Assembly (NCBI GenBank): GCA_026724425.1
Contig: JAIUCV010000346.1
Coordinates: 310,001 to 374,000 of the forward strand
Length of the DNA: 64,000 nt
Reading direction: 5' to 3'
Source: Erythrophleum ivorense
Taxonomy: Eukaryota; Streptophyta; Magnoliopsida; Fabales; Fabaceae
Positions 1 through 10,617 of this stretch are shown piece by piece. The position numbers and the translations under genes were made by a program. The stretch's first letter is position 1. Every line of letters begins with the position of its first letter. Below the pieces are notes generated by a model. It saw only the letters and a list, made by a program, of their open reading frames with translations. It ran no database searches and was not told where the DNA came from.

Positions 1-2728
1 ATAAATCAGACCATAAATAATATTTGGGCCCAATGATTATAGGTGCAGACCCAAAATAAATAGACTCTTGAAATTTGGCTTAACCCAACTACAACTCTAT
101 AGCTCAACTCATGAGACTTAGCCCAACTAACACCAATCTTTGAACCCACTAGATTTTGGGCCTTCAAATCAGCACACTCTCCCTAACCCTAAGAGTCTCT
201 GCAGCCTATCTTACCTAGCACCAGCTCACTTAAAATAATGGGCCCATTGAACCAGCCCATCTTCACTAAAACCCTAAGAAGTCTTCTCTCCACCCATTTG
301 GTTGCCAAGAAATTCATGTTCTGCAGACTTAAAAAGCTATTTTCGCACTTGAGAAGAGGGGCTAGGGTTTTTCTGTATTCCTCCACCATTTCTCACTTCT
401 AGAGGAAGATTTGGCCGAGGTAATTTATATAAAATATGTCCCTCTCATTCTCTTCTTCATTTTGATCTAATTAGTTTTTGGTTTTGAGCATTTTCATCTC
501 CTTTTCAAATCTAAAATTTAGTGTTTGGGTGTTTCCTTAGAAGATTTTAGGAGTAGAAGCTAAAGGGGTAATTAGGTAAGTATTTCCCTTTCATTTTGTG
601 TATTATTTTGCTGAAAAATGTCCTCAATGATTGATTTTCATAATGGGTTCTGCTGTTGTGCGAAATTATAAGGAGATGAAGGTGAAACAATGAAATTTCT
701 GGGCTTGATGACTCAAATTCGAATTTTAGACAGATCCATGGTGTGTTTTTGGTAGTTGAGACTCAAACTAGTCCATTTGACCTTTTGGGTGTATGTGTAA
801 GTGTTCCCCTTTCTCTTGTGTGGTATATATACAAAATTTCTATCATTTGGATTGACTTTTAGTGTATAGCTTTTACATGTGCGAAAATGGAGAGGTTAGG
901 AGTGACCCATTGTGAGTTCTTGTTGTTACGATCTTGAATTGGTGCAGTAAACCCTTAGGAAGCTTGGGTAAGAAGTTCTTAATATACTCTTGTTAAGATT
1001 AATTTGTGGATAAGGAAATTCCTTACTAATGGTAGTTGAATAATGATGATTATGCTTATGTTAGGCCTGGTATGCTTTGAATCATGACGGTAGCTAGAGG
1101 ATGAGTAATTGGCTTCATTGAGGTAACCGGGGTTAATTTTCCAATTCCATGTATATGTTCATGTTAATCTAATATTGTTTGCACATATATGATTTTGAAA
1201 TGCTAAATGATTGGTTGACTACTTGAATTGTTATTATGATTAGACCTTGTGAGTCCATGGTGAAGCTATAGTGTGGCTGCCACCCGTGCATGTGCTTCGA
1301 TCGAGCACCGGGTTGTGATCAGACCCCATATGCACTAAGCCCTGGTTGTGCTCATATGGAGTAGGTGCCATGGACGGACCTCTCTTGGTGTTATTGGCCA
1401 TTAACATATTATGTATGATTGCTGGTATGGGACAGTAGTTATTGGTAGCTCAACTAGTTCATTTGTAAATTGAATTGATGGTTTTGGTATTGATGATATG
1501 AAATTGTATTGTATTGATTAATTTGTACATATATATGGAATTTGCCTCTTGTTACTGAGATTATATATCTCACCCCTATTGTGGGCTAACATTTTCAGGG
1601 ACCGGATCTCTCAGTGGTAAGGCAAAAATTAATAGAAGTTTATTATATGGTTTAGTAGTAGGTAGGTTTGGAAACCTTGTCAGATTATATTTGTATAACT
1701 AAACTACTAGTTTTATGTAATTGCCGCATTACATCATGAATTGCCAAGCATAGGGACTATAATCATTTAATACATCAGATGTCAACTTAAACTAATGGTG
1801 TATGGATTTCTAATAGGACTTATATTTAAATGGAAATGTGAATAGTATATGAACTCTTTGCTGTCATTGATCTATGAACTCACTGGTTTATGGTGGCTAG
1901 AAGGTTAAGGATCCACATTTGAGTTTTGAATGGGTAATGATAGATGTGTTAGGTAGATTAGATAAAAGAAAGACATTAAATTTTCACAAACTAAGTTAAA
2001 GTGGCCTAGAGTGTTGCTAGAAGGGGAATTGGAGAGCATGAGATGAAATCTTGAGAGTTATAGGAACAGTAGGGCATTGGCCATGGCCAATTAACAGTAG
2101 GAAATTAGCCGTGGCCAAATGGTAACAGAGGAGAATTGGCCGCAGCCAACATTTAATTGGCCTCGGCCAAATGTGATGAAACTGTCAGGGAAGAAAATAG
2201 AGAGCAATTGGCCGCGACGAACAGTGAGGTTAGCTGCGGTTAGTTGCGGCTAAATCTGAGAGGCAGATTTGGGGGTGTTTTAGAGGGTATTTGGCCGTGG
2301 TGAAAGGGATATTTGGCTGCAACGAAATGTGCTAAATTTGTGAAAACGTAAGGAGTTAAACTCGAGAGTAATTGGCCACGGCATGAGGGAATTTAGCCAC
2401 GGCGAAGGTGCTCTATTTCTCATATTCACCTAGAAACCTTAGTTTCTCTTAAGGTAATGCTAAGGAATGATCTAGAAACACTTGTAGGAGGATTTTATGA
2501 GTTGGAATTGATGGATGGACGAATCAAAGGCTCCTCATTAATAATTAAATTCACTTGCACATTCGAATAATTATGGTTGTCTAGCTAATGACCCTAACAA
2601 CATTAAGGTTTCAAATTTTCTCACTTTTTTCCTGATGTAATTAATCTTAATGACTTCAAACCTTGATTTATGATTATTAATTATGTTTTTAACCTTAATT
2701 ACTCTAATTTGAAGTTAAGGTCATTACA
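1..2728 (+). mobile_element. Long LTR of LARD family A, truncated by window edge
   Basis: This stretch is a diverged relative, in opposite orientation, of the LTR of the intact element at 2952-13003. It shares the conserved GC-rich block (about 1255-1425), the phrase gtgggctaacattttcaggg (about 1580-1600) and the same 3' end, finishing in GGTCATTACA at 2728. By comparison with the solo LTR at 59746, about 200 bp of the 5' end lie outside the window. No primer-binding site follows the 3' end. The sequence switches directly into a Copia gag reading frame, so this is a solo LTR or the 3' LTR of an element lying to the left. The expected target duplication on the right would be GAGAT (2729-2733), but its partner is out of view. 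Confidence 0.85.
2079..2410 (+). repeat. Decayed GGCCGCGGCC palindrome array in LTR A1
   Basis: At least eight spaced words resemble GGCCGCGGCC with CpG-type changes, for example GGCCATGGCC (2079-2088), GCCGTGGCC, GGCCGCAGCC and GGCCTCGGCC. The array lies about 320-650 bp from the LTR 3' end, the same relative place as the intact array in the young element. Confidence 0.8.
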
Positions 2729-2920
2729 GAGATCATAAGCCTCTTGGTCATGACAATACTGGTTTATATTCCTAGCCATAGGTGGGTCCATGCTTTTGGT
2801 CAGATGTTCTACTAAGATTTGATCATTAAGAAGGTATGTAATCCTCCTATGCCATATGTCATAATTCTTGCCGTCAAGTTTTTCTTTGTTTAGGTAAGCT
2901 ATTACACTTTTGGATGCCAT
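2729..2920 (-). pseudogene. Copia gag N-terminal fragment (copia-0)
   Basis: Reading leftward from the ATG at 2918-2920, the protein opens MASKSVIAYLNKEKLDGKNY, followed by DIWHRRITYLL. This is the typical N-terminus of plant Copia Gag (a DUF4219/UBN2-like region with the L-x-G-x-N-Y-x-x-W pattern). Gag would form the virus-like particle. About 64 codons remain. The frame then runs into the long LTR whose terminus is at 2728, so the protein is cut and the rest of gag-pol lies outside the window or is lost. The element's leader, primer site and LTR are found far to the right (13009-14923 and beyond 21590), separated by later insertions. Confidence 0.75.
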
Positions 2921-2946
2921 TTCACTATATCATCACATTAGTTTAA

Positions 2947-2951
2947 TTAGG
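2947..2951. repeat. Target-site duplication TTAGG, left copy
   Basis: TTAGG directly precedes the TGTAACGACC terminus at 2952 and matches 13004-13008, which directly follows the TGTTACA terminus at 13003. A perfect 5-bp duplication proves integrase-mediated insertion of the whole 2952-13003 unit. Confidence 0.95.
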
Positions 2952-3277
2952 TGTAACGACCCTAACTTCCAATTATAGTAATTAAGGTTAAGTACATGAT
3001 TAATAATCATATATCAAGGTTTGAAGTCATTAAAATTAATTACATCGGGAACAAGTGAGGGAATTTTAAAACCTTAATGTTGCTAGGGTCATTAGCTAGA
3101 CAACCACAATTATTCGAACGCGTGAGCGAATTTAATTATTAATGAGGAGCCTTTGATACTCCCATCCATCATTTCCAACTCATAAAATTCTCCTACAAGT
3201 GTTTCTAAATCATTCCTTAGCATTACCTTAAGACAAACTAAGGTTTCTAGGTGAATATGAGAAATAGAGCACTTTCG

Positions 3278-3583
3278 CCGCGGCTAAATTCACTTGCGCC
3301 GCGGCCAATTACTCTCGGTTCAACTCCTAACGTCTTCACAAATTTTTCACATTTCACCGCGGCTAAATACCCCTTTCGCCGCGGCCAAATACCCTCTGGA
3401 ACGCCCCCAAATCTGCCTCTCAGGCTTAGCCGCGGCTAACATCACTATTCGCCGCGGCCAATTGCTCTCTGTTTTCTTCCCTGGCAGGTTCGCCACATTT
3501 GGCCGAGGCCAATTAAATGTTGGCCGCGGCCAATTCTTCTCTGTTACGATTTGGCCTAGGCCAATTAAATGTTGGCCGCGGCC
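3278..3583 (-). repeat. Array of CCGCGG-centred palindromes, 3' LTR copy
   Basis: Ten words lie within 306 bp. Eight have the core CCGCGG (3278-3283, 3299-3304, 3357-3362, 3379-3384, 3430-3435, 3452-3457, 3524-3529, 3576-3581) and two are variants, GGCCGAGGCC (3501-3510) and GGCCTAGGCC (3553-3562). The usual context is GCCGCGGCYAA. Spacing is irregular and the DNA between words is AT-rich, so this is not a simple tandem repeat. The array is about 330-640 bp from the LTR 3' end in element sense. Confidence 0.95.
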
Positions 3584-4216
3584 AATTCCCTTCTGTTCCT
3601 ACAACTCCCAAGATTTCATCTTATGCTCTCCAATTCCCCTCCAATATCACTTTAGGGCCATTCTACCTTAATTTATGCAACTTTAGTGGTAATTATGTAC
3701 CTTAATTACCCAACTAATCTATCATTACCCTTTTAGCATTTAGATGTGGATTTTCCTACTCATCTATAGGATTTTACGTCTACAAATTATAAATCTCCCA
3801 CAATGGTCATTCAATCATATTTCATTGGGTATTTCTTGCATTAATAGTCAAGTGTATAAGGGACATATCATGGGATTACATTCTATGTTAACAAAATACA
3901 ACTTCTACACTTGGCAATTCATGATGCAATGCAACAATGGTACAAAACTTGTAAACTAGTTACATTACATTTTGTCAAAGCTCCCAAACCTATGTGCTAC
4001 CAAACCATTTAATGATCTTCCATTAATTTTCTCCTTGCCACTAAGAGGTCCGGTCCCTGAAAATGTTAGCCCACAACGGGGTGAGATATACAATCTCAGT
4101 AACAAAAGGGCGGATTCCATATACATGTACAAGTCAATCAATCCAATGCAATTTCATGCCATCAATATCAGAATCATCAATTTAATTCACAAATGAACCA
4201 GTTGAACTACCAATGA

Positions 4217-4429
4217 CTACTGTCCCATACCAGCAATCATACACATGTTAATGGCCAATAACACCGGGAGAGGTCCGTCCACGGCACCTACTCCATAATG
4301 AGCACAACCAGGGCTCAGTGCATCTGGGGTCTGATCACAACCCGGTGCCCGATCAAAGCACATGCACGAGTGGCAGCCGCACCACAGCTCCACCATGGAC
4401 TCACAAGGTCCAATTACAATAACAATCAA
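4217..4429 (-). repeat. Conserved GC-rich block of the family A LTR
   Basis: This block is recognisable in all family A copies (about 1255-1425, 11251-11463, 19940-20110 and 60985-61150), while much of the surrounding LTR has diverged. It is closed by a GGCACC/GGTGCC inverted pair (4283-4288 and 4344-4349). It is open for 70 codons on the minus strand, but the frame is not kept in the older copies, so I treat it as non-coding. Confidence 0.75.
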
Positions 4430-5215
4430 GTAGTCAACCAGACATTTAGCATTTCAAAATCAAGCATGTATAACAAATAGCAGATTAACATGAGCATGTA
4501 CATGGAATTAGAAAAATAACCCAGTTACCTCAATGAAGCCAATTACTCATCCTCTAGCTACCATCCAATCCAAATGCACATCAAGCCTAACATAAGCATA
4601 ATCATCATTATTTAACTACCATTAGTAAAGAATTTCCCTATCCACAGATCAATCTTAACAAGAGTACATTAAGAACTTCTTACCCAAGCTTCCTAAGGGT
4701 CAATTGCACCAATTCAAGGTCAAGTCATCAAAGCTCACAATAGTTCACCCCACATATTTCCATTTTCGCACATACATAAGCCATGTACCAAAAGTCAGTC
4801 CAAATGATGGGAATTCAGTATATATGCCATATAAGAGAAGAGGGATCACTTACCCATATACCTAAGGGGTCAAATGGACTGAGGTGAGCCTCAACTACCA
4901 AGAACACACCATGGGAAATTCCAAAATTCGGATTTCAATCACCAAGCCCAGAAAATTCAGTTTTTCACCTCCATCTCCTTGTAATTTCGCACAATAGCAG
5001 AACCCATTATGAAAATCAATCCTTGGGGGTATTTTCCAGCAAAATAATACACGAAATGAGAGGGAAATACTTACCCAATCACCCCTCTAGCTTTTAACTC
5101 TGAAAATCTTCCAAAGCAACACCGAAACACCAAGGTTCAGATTTGGGAAGGAGATGAAAATGCTCAAAACTAGAAACTAATCGGACCAAAATGAAGAGGA
5201 GGATGAGAGGGTCAA

Positions 5216-5227
5216 GTTATATATAAC
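5216..5227 (-). promoter_or_regulatory. Possible LTR TATA element (3' LTR)
   Basis: GTTATATATAAC, a perfect palindrome, lies about 740 bp into the LTR in element sense. A similar GTTATATAAC occurs at the matching place in the LTR at 59746-62337 (about 60390-60400). Conservation and a downstream leader rich in CT and TC suggest the Pol II start, but the start site is not proven. Confidence 0.45.
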
Positions 5228-5969
5228 TCACCTTGGCTAAATCATCCTCTAGAAGTGAGAAATGGTGGAGGAATGCAGAAAACCCTAGCCTCCTCTCTTC
5301 CTATGCGAAAATGGAGCTCTCCTTTGTCTAAGATTGAGTTGGTCTGCAGAATAGAGGGTAAGGGGCTGAGTAAGTTAGGGTTTTAGATGGGTTTGGGTCA
5401 ACCCTAAAGCCCAAAATCCACTTAGGTTTAGATGTGTGCTTATTGGGCCTTTGTTTAGTGAGGTGGGCTGCATAACATTTTAAGTTTAAGTGAAGCCTGC
5501 TGACCCAATGGTCCAACTCTTTGTGGGTTCAGATTTTCATTCTTGTTAGGCCCTATTTCATAACTTGGGCTATAGAAATTTGATGGGTTAGGCCAAGTTC
5601 CAAGAGTTAATCTAACTTGGGTCTGCATAATGTGTGTTGGGCTAACTATAAGGGCTCATGTAAATTGGGTCTTGGACCTCCATTCCACTAAATCAAATTG
5701 GGTTATTATTAGGTGATCTCTCTTGGCCCAAATTTCATGATAAGGAGTTGTGCTTGCACCCAAAATCATTGGGCCTCCATAAATCCTTACCCATGACTTA
5801 TTTAAATCGATTTTGGGCCCAAATTAAGCTTTAACCCAAATGAAATCTTGAACCTATATTATCTCTCTATAAATTCTTGTTCATATTGCTTATCTAATTA
5901 TTCTATAATAATTATTCTTAATTAGTCCAAATACATTATTAACACCTTAATTAATTTTGGGGTGTTACA

Positions 5970-5984
5970 TTCTCCCCTCCTTTT
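5970..5984 (-). other. Polypurine tract of the LARD
   Basis: On the minus strand AAAAGGAGGGGAGAA directly abuts the LTR start TGTAACACC. This is the expected plus-strand primer of reverse transcription, intact and in the right place. Confidence 0.92.
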
Positions 5985-7649
5985 AGAAATTTTGTCCTCA
6001 AAATTAGCCATACCTTACTCAATTGATGTTGGACAATTCTTCCTCAGAACCTCCTCCTTGATAACTCAGATAGTCTTACTTGAGGCTAGTCCCTTCTTAC
6101 TACTTTCCTGGGGATGATGTTCTTGTCATGCTACCACTTCACTTGATAATCACCACTCTATTTCCTCTAGTTAACCTACGTCAAATGACATACCAACCTG
6201 GATATTCTATATTCTTTCTTTGTCCATGACTAAAGAGATCCTGACCAAGCCACACTTGATCATCTTATAGCAAGCTCTTGATACCTAGCTCAAATACATC
6301 CCAATTTTCTCTCCCTTTCATATCTTTTCGTTGAGTTTTGTTTTATATTTTCCTCCCCTCTTTTTTTTTTCTTCTTTCTCTCCTGTCTCATTTTTGTTGT
6401 TGTTGTCATTCTAATAGCCAATCATTACATGTTCATGTTAATTTCCCTTTCCGCTTAACTCTCAATCCGTTTAAGAGATAACTCCTAAATACTTTAACTT
6501 AACTCTCCCTATTAGTTGATACCAAGAACTACAAGGAATTCCACTTAGTCAGTTGTTTTAGTATTTATTCCACTAATGGCAACATAAGTAAGCAACCTTA
6601 TTTCACAATGAAATTTCATTTGCCCTTCACTTAGATTACCCCTACATTTCTTTAGTCCAACCTTCTTAACTGAAATGGGTTTTGCCTTTTACGGGTTCAT
6701 CTAGTTTAACTTTTCAAGTCTTACATTGAACTATCTCATAAATTATTACACACATTACCCTTATTCATTGTCTGTTAGTAGAAGGTTCATTATTTTCAGT
6801 GGACGTATAAAATTCCTTTTTTTTTTTTTTGGCTCAATTAGTGCCCAAGATTGCTCCTTCTCATTTGTTGAGATTCCTAAGGGTTAAGACTAATATAGAT
6901 TCTGATTTCACAACTAATCTCTTGAAGACACCCAAACACTATAGGTTCATCTTCCACATAATCGAAATCAAACATGATCTTCCAAGTGAAAGTAAACAGG
7001 ATATTCTAGGTCTAGATCATATTTTCTAATAAGACCTTATTTCAAAGGTGAGTGTACCTTGTCTAGAGCATCAAGGTAGTCTTCTAAGACTTAGGAAATG
7101 AGTTTTCCTTGAATCTTACTAGCCACAATTCAAGTGCATGTTCTATTAAATGACACTGTTTCAACAACTTGCCTGTAACATTAGAAATTCTCATTCATAA
7201 TGATAGTTCATCATAGATAATCTAATCGTCGTCTATAGGTGTGACCAGCATAGGAAAGCCCTTAGTAGACCCATTTTCTCTCTTTTTATTTATTTATTTA
7301 TTTTTATACTTGCGAGGATAGTACCGTAACCACATACAGATGGTCCTTAGGACCACCCTGGTCAATAGATCTAAGTGTTTCATCTTAGTTCTTAGTTACA
7401 ACAAGCATTAGTAGTTAACTTAATGGTATCTATACTCATTTGATGTCAACTGAACATCTCTCTAGGTTTTATGTCATTATATAGTCCCAAAGGGTTGCGC
7501 TTTCGTATCTTCTACCCCCAACTAAGATATTTTCATACGAGTACAGTCATTCTTCAACTAGCATAATTCTTGCCCTTTTTTTTTCGCGGTACTTTAAATT
7601 CTCTAGTTTAGAAATTCATAATAATTCCTAATGAGTAATGAGATAATAT

Positions 7650-7750
7650 CTTGTCAACAAGGTTTAAGATCATATCGATAAGATCTTGTATTCCTTAATG
7701 TAAAATTTAAGACCTTGTCAATAAGGTTCTCTGACAGCAAGTACAAGGTC
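7650..7750 (-). repeat. CTTGT/ACAAG palindromic word cluster in LARD interior
   Basis: CTTGTCAACAAG (7650-7661), a near-palindrome, is followed by AAGATC/GATCTT half-words, CCTTGTCAATAAGG (7713-7726) and ACAAGGTC (7743-7750). The same word recurs in unrelated surroundings at 62599-62692. Confidence 0.7.
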
Positions 7751-8510
7751 TTTTGACTATACATTATAGCATATAATATGAGATGGTATGACAGTTTCTG
7801 TCCTTACACAATGGCCTATGCCAACCACAACTGACTTTTTCACCCCCTTAAAAAGTTTTTTTTTTTTTTGCCTCAATTTCATACCTGATTACTGGGAGTT
7901 AAATCAACATAATAAGGAGATTTAGTGAGCCTTTTCATTATTAAACATTCCTTAATTGTCAATAGATCAAGTAGGGATTCCCAGTGAGAGAACTCAAGTA
8001 TCATTTACCACTAATGTTTTACCCTTCCTTATTAGTCATAGTACTGAGGTTTTATTGTAATAACATAAGTTAATTGCATTACTACCATCCCCATTCATCT
8101 CCCCTCAGTTGTTATCCTAAATCAAGGAGTCTTCTCTTAAAGTAAGGGAGTTTTACTACTATCAAAAGTATTAGTCTATCTCAACTTCCCAATGTTGTCT
8201 CTAGTTCCTTAATCACGCCACACGTGATACATAACAATAAGATTATTGATGGCAGAATCAGGCTTTGTCTTCAATATTAGCAGACAATGCTTTTCAGTGG
8301 CCATACGCATGCTCATCACCCCGTGATGATTATATCTCAACCACTTGTACTCACACAGGTACAATTTTATTCTCTTTTTAAGTGGGTCCTTACCACAAAG
8401 ATCTCCCCTTTACCTTCTAGATAGAAAGTCTACTTAGTCTAGTTTGACGCTAATTTGGTGGTTGAATTTCATCAAATCATATGATAAGTGACACGCCCCG
8501 CATGCCCTTA

Positions 8511-8613
8511 GCACCGAAGTGCCGATGAATGAGCACGTCCCATGTGCCTCTAGCACTAGAGTGCTATAGAATCTTACCTTACACTCCCTGAGTGTATCAT
8601 GCACGTAAAGTGC
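8511..8613 (-). repeat. Cluster of GCAC/GTGC mini-hairpins in LARD interior
   Basis: Five inverted repeats lie within 103 bp: GCAC-CGAA-GTGC (8511-8522), GCAC-7 nt-GTGC (8533-8547), TAGCACT-AG-AGTGCTA (8551-8566), ACACTC-CCT-GAGTGT (8581-8595) and GCAC-GTAAA-GTGC (8601-8613). Stems reuse the same letters while loops differ. In genomic RNA these would form a row of small stem-loops. Confidence 0.8.
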
Positions 8614-9371
8614 CTTTAGCCACCACCCAAATGCACGTCAACACATAGCATAAGTAAACTAAACTACACAAGAGATAATATGCACGAGCACCCCATGCTG
8701 ATGCACCTCACCCTTATCACACTAAAGGGTAGTCTTTCCTCTTGTTATAATCTCTCTCTTTTGCCATAGTATACTAAGGGAGGAGCCTCAAGGCTCTCCA
8801 GATTCTTTCCAAAACATCATCTCCCTTAATCTCTTACTTTAAAGTCACTATCCCCCATTTAGAAATGGATTCGACAATCTTAAGGGTTTCTTGTCCTCTT
8901 TTCTTGTCATCATTAACTAAAGATGGCTTACTCACTCCAATAGTTTGAATAAAACAATTTGAAATGTTTTTTTTTTAGCTCTTATTGCCCATATTCATTA
9001 GGACCAATTGTGGTAGCTAGGATCGAGTAATTGTATTCTTTATTATTCGAGATCAAGCAGGTGGGTTAGGACCTCTTTGCCTATAAAGCCTCAACCTTGG
9101 GGACCTTTCGAAGTCTATATAGTTCTAACTCAGTATAGATTGTACATCACTTCCTATATTCAATCACTCTCACTCATTTATTACACACTAGTTCCATTAT
9201 CATTTTCCTGATTACGAGTAAGGTTTACATCTTACCCTTCCGTAAGGTTCTTATAGCTAGTTAAGTGTTTTACCCAGTACCATTGCCTTTTAAGTTCTCA
9301 ACATCACTCTAAATGGCCCTTGAAAAGCTTAGAATTTCACTTAAGTAAATAATTGCTACTCTTGTTGTGAT

Positions 9372-9585
9372 CAGTTGACTACTTCGATAGGCCAGTCAAT
9401 TGGTCGGCCGTACCCAATTGACTTGCTTAATAAATGGCGGTCAACTAGTCACAAATGCTATTAGTAGCTTTGTTCATCATCCTTATCAGTTACTTGGTCT
9501 CATTCATTCAGTCAACTGGTGCCTCACAGCGAGTGACTGGTGCATCTATTGCGTAGCCAGTTGGCAACAAGCCTCAACCAGTTAT
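9372..9585 (-). repeat. AGTTGACT/CCAGTCAACTGG word cluster in LARD interior
   Basis: About nine spaced words are built on GTTGAC and its complement: CAGTTGACT (9372-9380), CCAGTCAATTGG (9392-9403), GTCAACTAGTC (9440-9450), CAGTCAACTGG (9509-9519), CCAGTTGG (9557-9564) and weaker ones. TTGAC is also the W-box core bound by WRKY factors. Whether that is relevant here is unknown. Confidence 0.7.
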
Positions 9586-9971
9586 TTATCTAGACTGAGA
9601 CCAATAACCTAATATTCGAAGGAAAGAAGGGCAAAATTCTAATCTTTTCATTGGCATTAACAATCTCAAGTCTCAAAATTAGCAATACTAAAGTGTCATG
9701 AAGTAAAATCTAACTATACTCTATTATTCTCCAAGGTATACTTATTATGATAGGTGATGTTCTAAATAAAATTCAAGAAATAGTCATTTTAATAGAGTAT
9801 CACAAGCCTCATATCATCATTCCTCTATACTTCCTTCCAGCACAGAAAGCACATCAATTATATGTTTGCCTAATTAGCTATTCTCATAAGCTAATACCAT
9901 GCCAAATATGCATCATGATTGCCAAGCTCCTAGTTATAAAATTTAAATTAGAATGGCTGTCCTGAACCATT

Positions 9972-9983
9972 GCTCTGATACCA
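9972..9983 (-). other. Primer-binding site of the LARD (initiator-Met tRNA)
   Basis: On the minus strand TGGTATCAGAGC, complementary to the 3' end of plant initiator methionine tRNA, begins two bases inside the LTR end at 9986. It fixes the element's orientation and shows that this copy's priming site is intact. Confidence 0.95.
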
Positions 9984-10311
9984 ACTGTAACGACCCTAAC
10001 TTCCAATTATAGTAATTAAGGTTAAGTACATGATTAATAATCATATATCAAGGTTTGAAGTCATTAAAATTAATTACATCGGGAACAAGTGAGGGAATTT
10101 TAAAACCTTAATGTTGCTAGGGTCATTAGCTAGACAACCACAATTATTCGAACGCGTGAGCGAATTTAATTATTAATGAGGAGCCTTTGATACTCCCATC
10201 CATCATTTCCAACTCATAAAATTCTCCTACAAGTGTTTCTAAATCATTCCTTAGCATTACCTTAAGACAAACTAAGGTTTCTAGGTGAATATGAGAAATA
10301 GAGCACTTTCG

Positions 10312-10617
10312 CCGCGGCTAAATTCACTTGCGCCGCGGCCAATTACTCTCGGTTCAACTCCTAACGTCTTCACAAATTTTTCACATTTCACCGCGGCTAA
10401 ATACCCCTTTCGCCGCGGCCAAATACCCTCTGGAACGCCCCCAAATCTGCCTCTCAGGCTTAGCCGCGGCTAACATCACTATTCGCCGCGGCCAATTGCT
10501 CTCTGTTTTCTTCCCTGGCAGGTTCGCCACATTTGGCCGAGGCCAATTAAATGTTGGCCGCGGCCAATTCTTCTCTGTTACGATTTGGCCTAGGCCAATT
10601 AAATGTTGGCCGCGGCC
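10312..10617 (-). repeat. Array of CCGCGG-centred palindromes, 5' LTR copy
   Basis: This is identical to the array at 3278-3583, with eight CCGCGG words and two variants. All CpGs are retained, as expected for a recent insertion. Confidence 0.95.

Larger units (their letters stand above)
2952..5969 (-). repeat. 3' LTR of the LARD
   Basis: In element sense this LTR runs from 5969 (TGTAACACCCC) to 2952 (ending GGGTCGTTACA). Landmarks in that order are a possible TATA palindrome (5216-5227), the conserved GC-rich block (4217-4429) and the palindrome array (3278-3583). It equals 9986-13003 at an offset of 7034, apart from position 5548. Confidence 0.95.
5985..9970 (-). other. Non-coding LARD interior
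   Basis: About 4 kb between polypurine tract and primer site. I find no Gag, protease, RT, RNase H, integrase or zinc-knuckle motif on either strand, and frames are short. It contains poly-T runs (for example around 6360, 6820, 7860 and 8970) and three clusters of short palindromic words (7650-7750, 8511-8613 and 9372-9585), annotated separately. Packaging and dimerisation signals would be expected here by analogy with other LARDs. Confidence 0.85.

Noticed and set aside
182..194. Telomere-like CCCTAA sequence
   Set aside because: Only two near-units. It is part of the LTR sequence and not an array.
3278..3583. CRISPR-like spaced repeat
   Set aside because: Words are only about 10 bp, spacing is irregular, the genome is a plant nuclear one and no associated genes exist.
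3294..3671. 125-codon plus-strand frame with repeated A-A-x-R-R-G-Q-L-like peptides, duplicated at 10328-10705
   Set aside because: It is antisense to the LARD LTR and is created by the CCGCGG array. It is duplicated only because the LTRs are identical.
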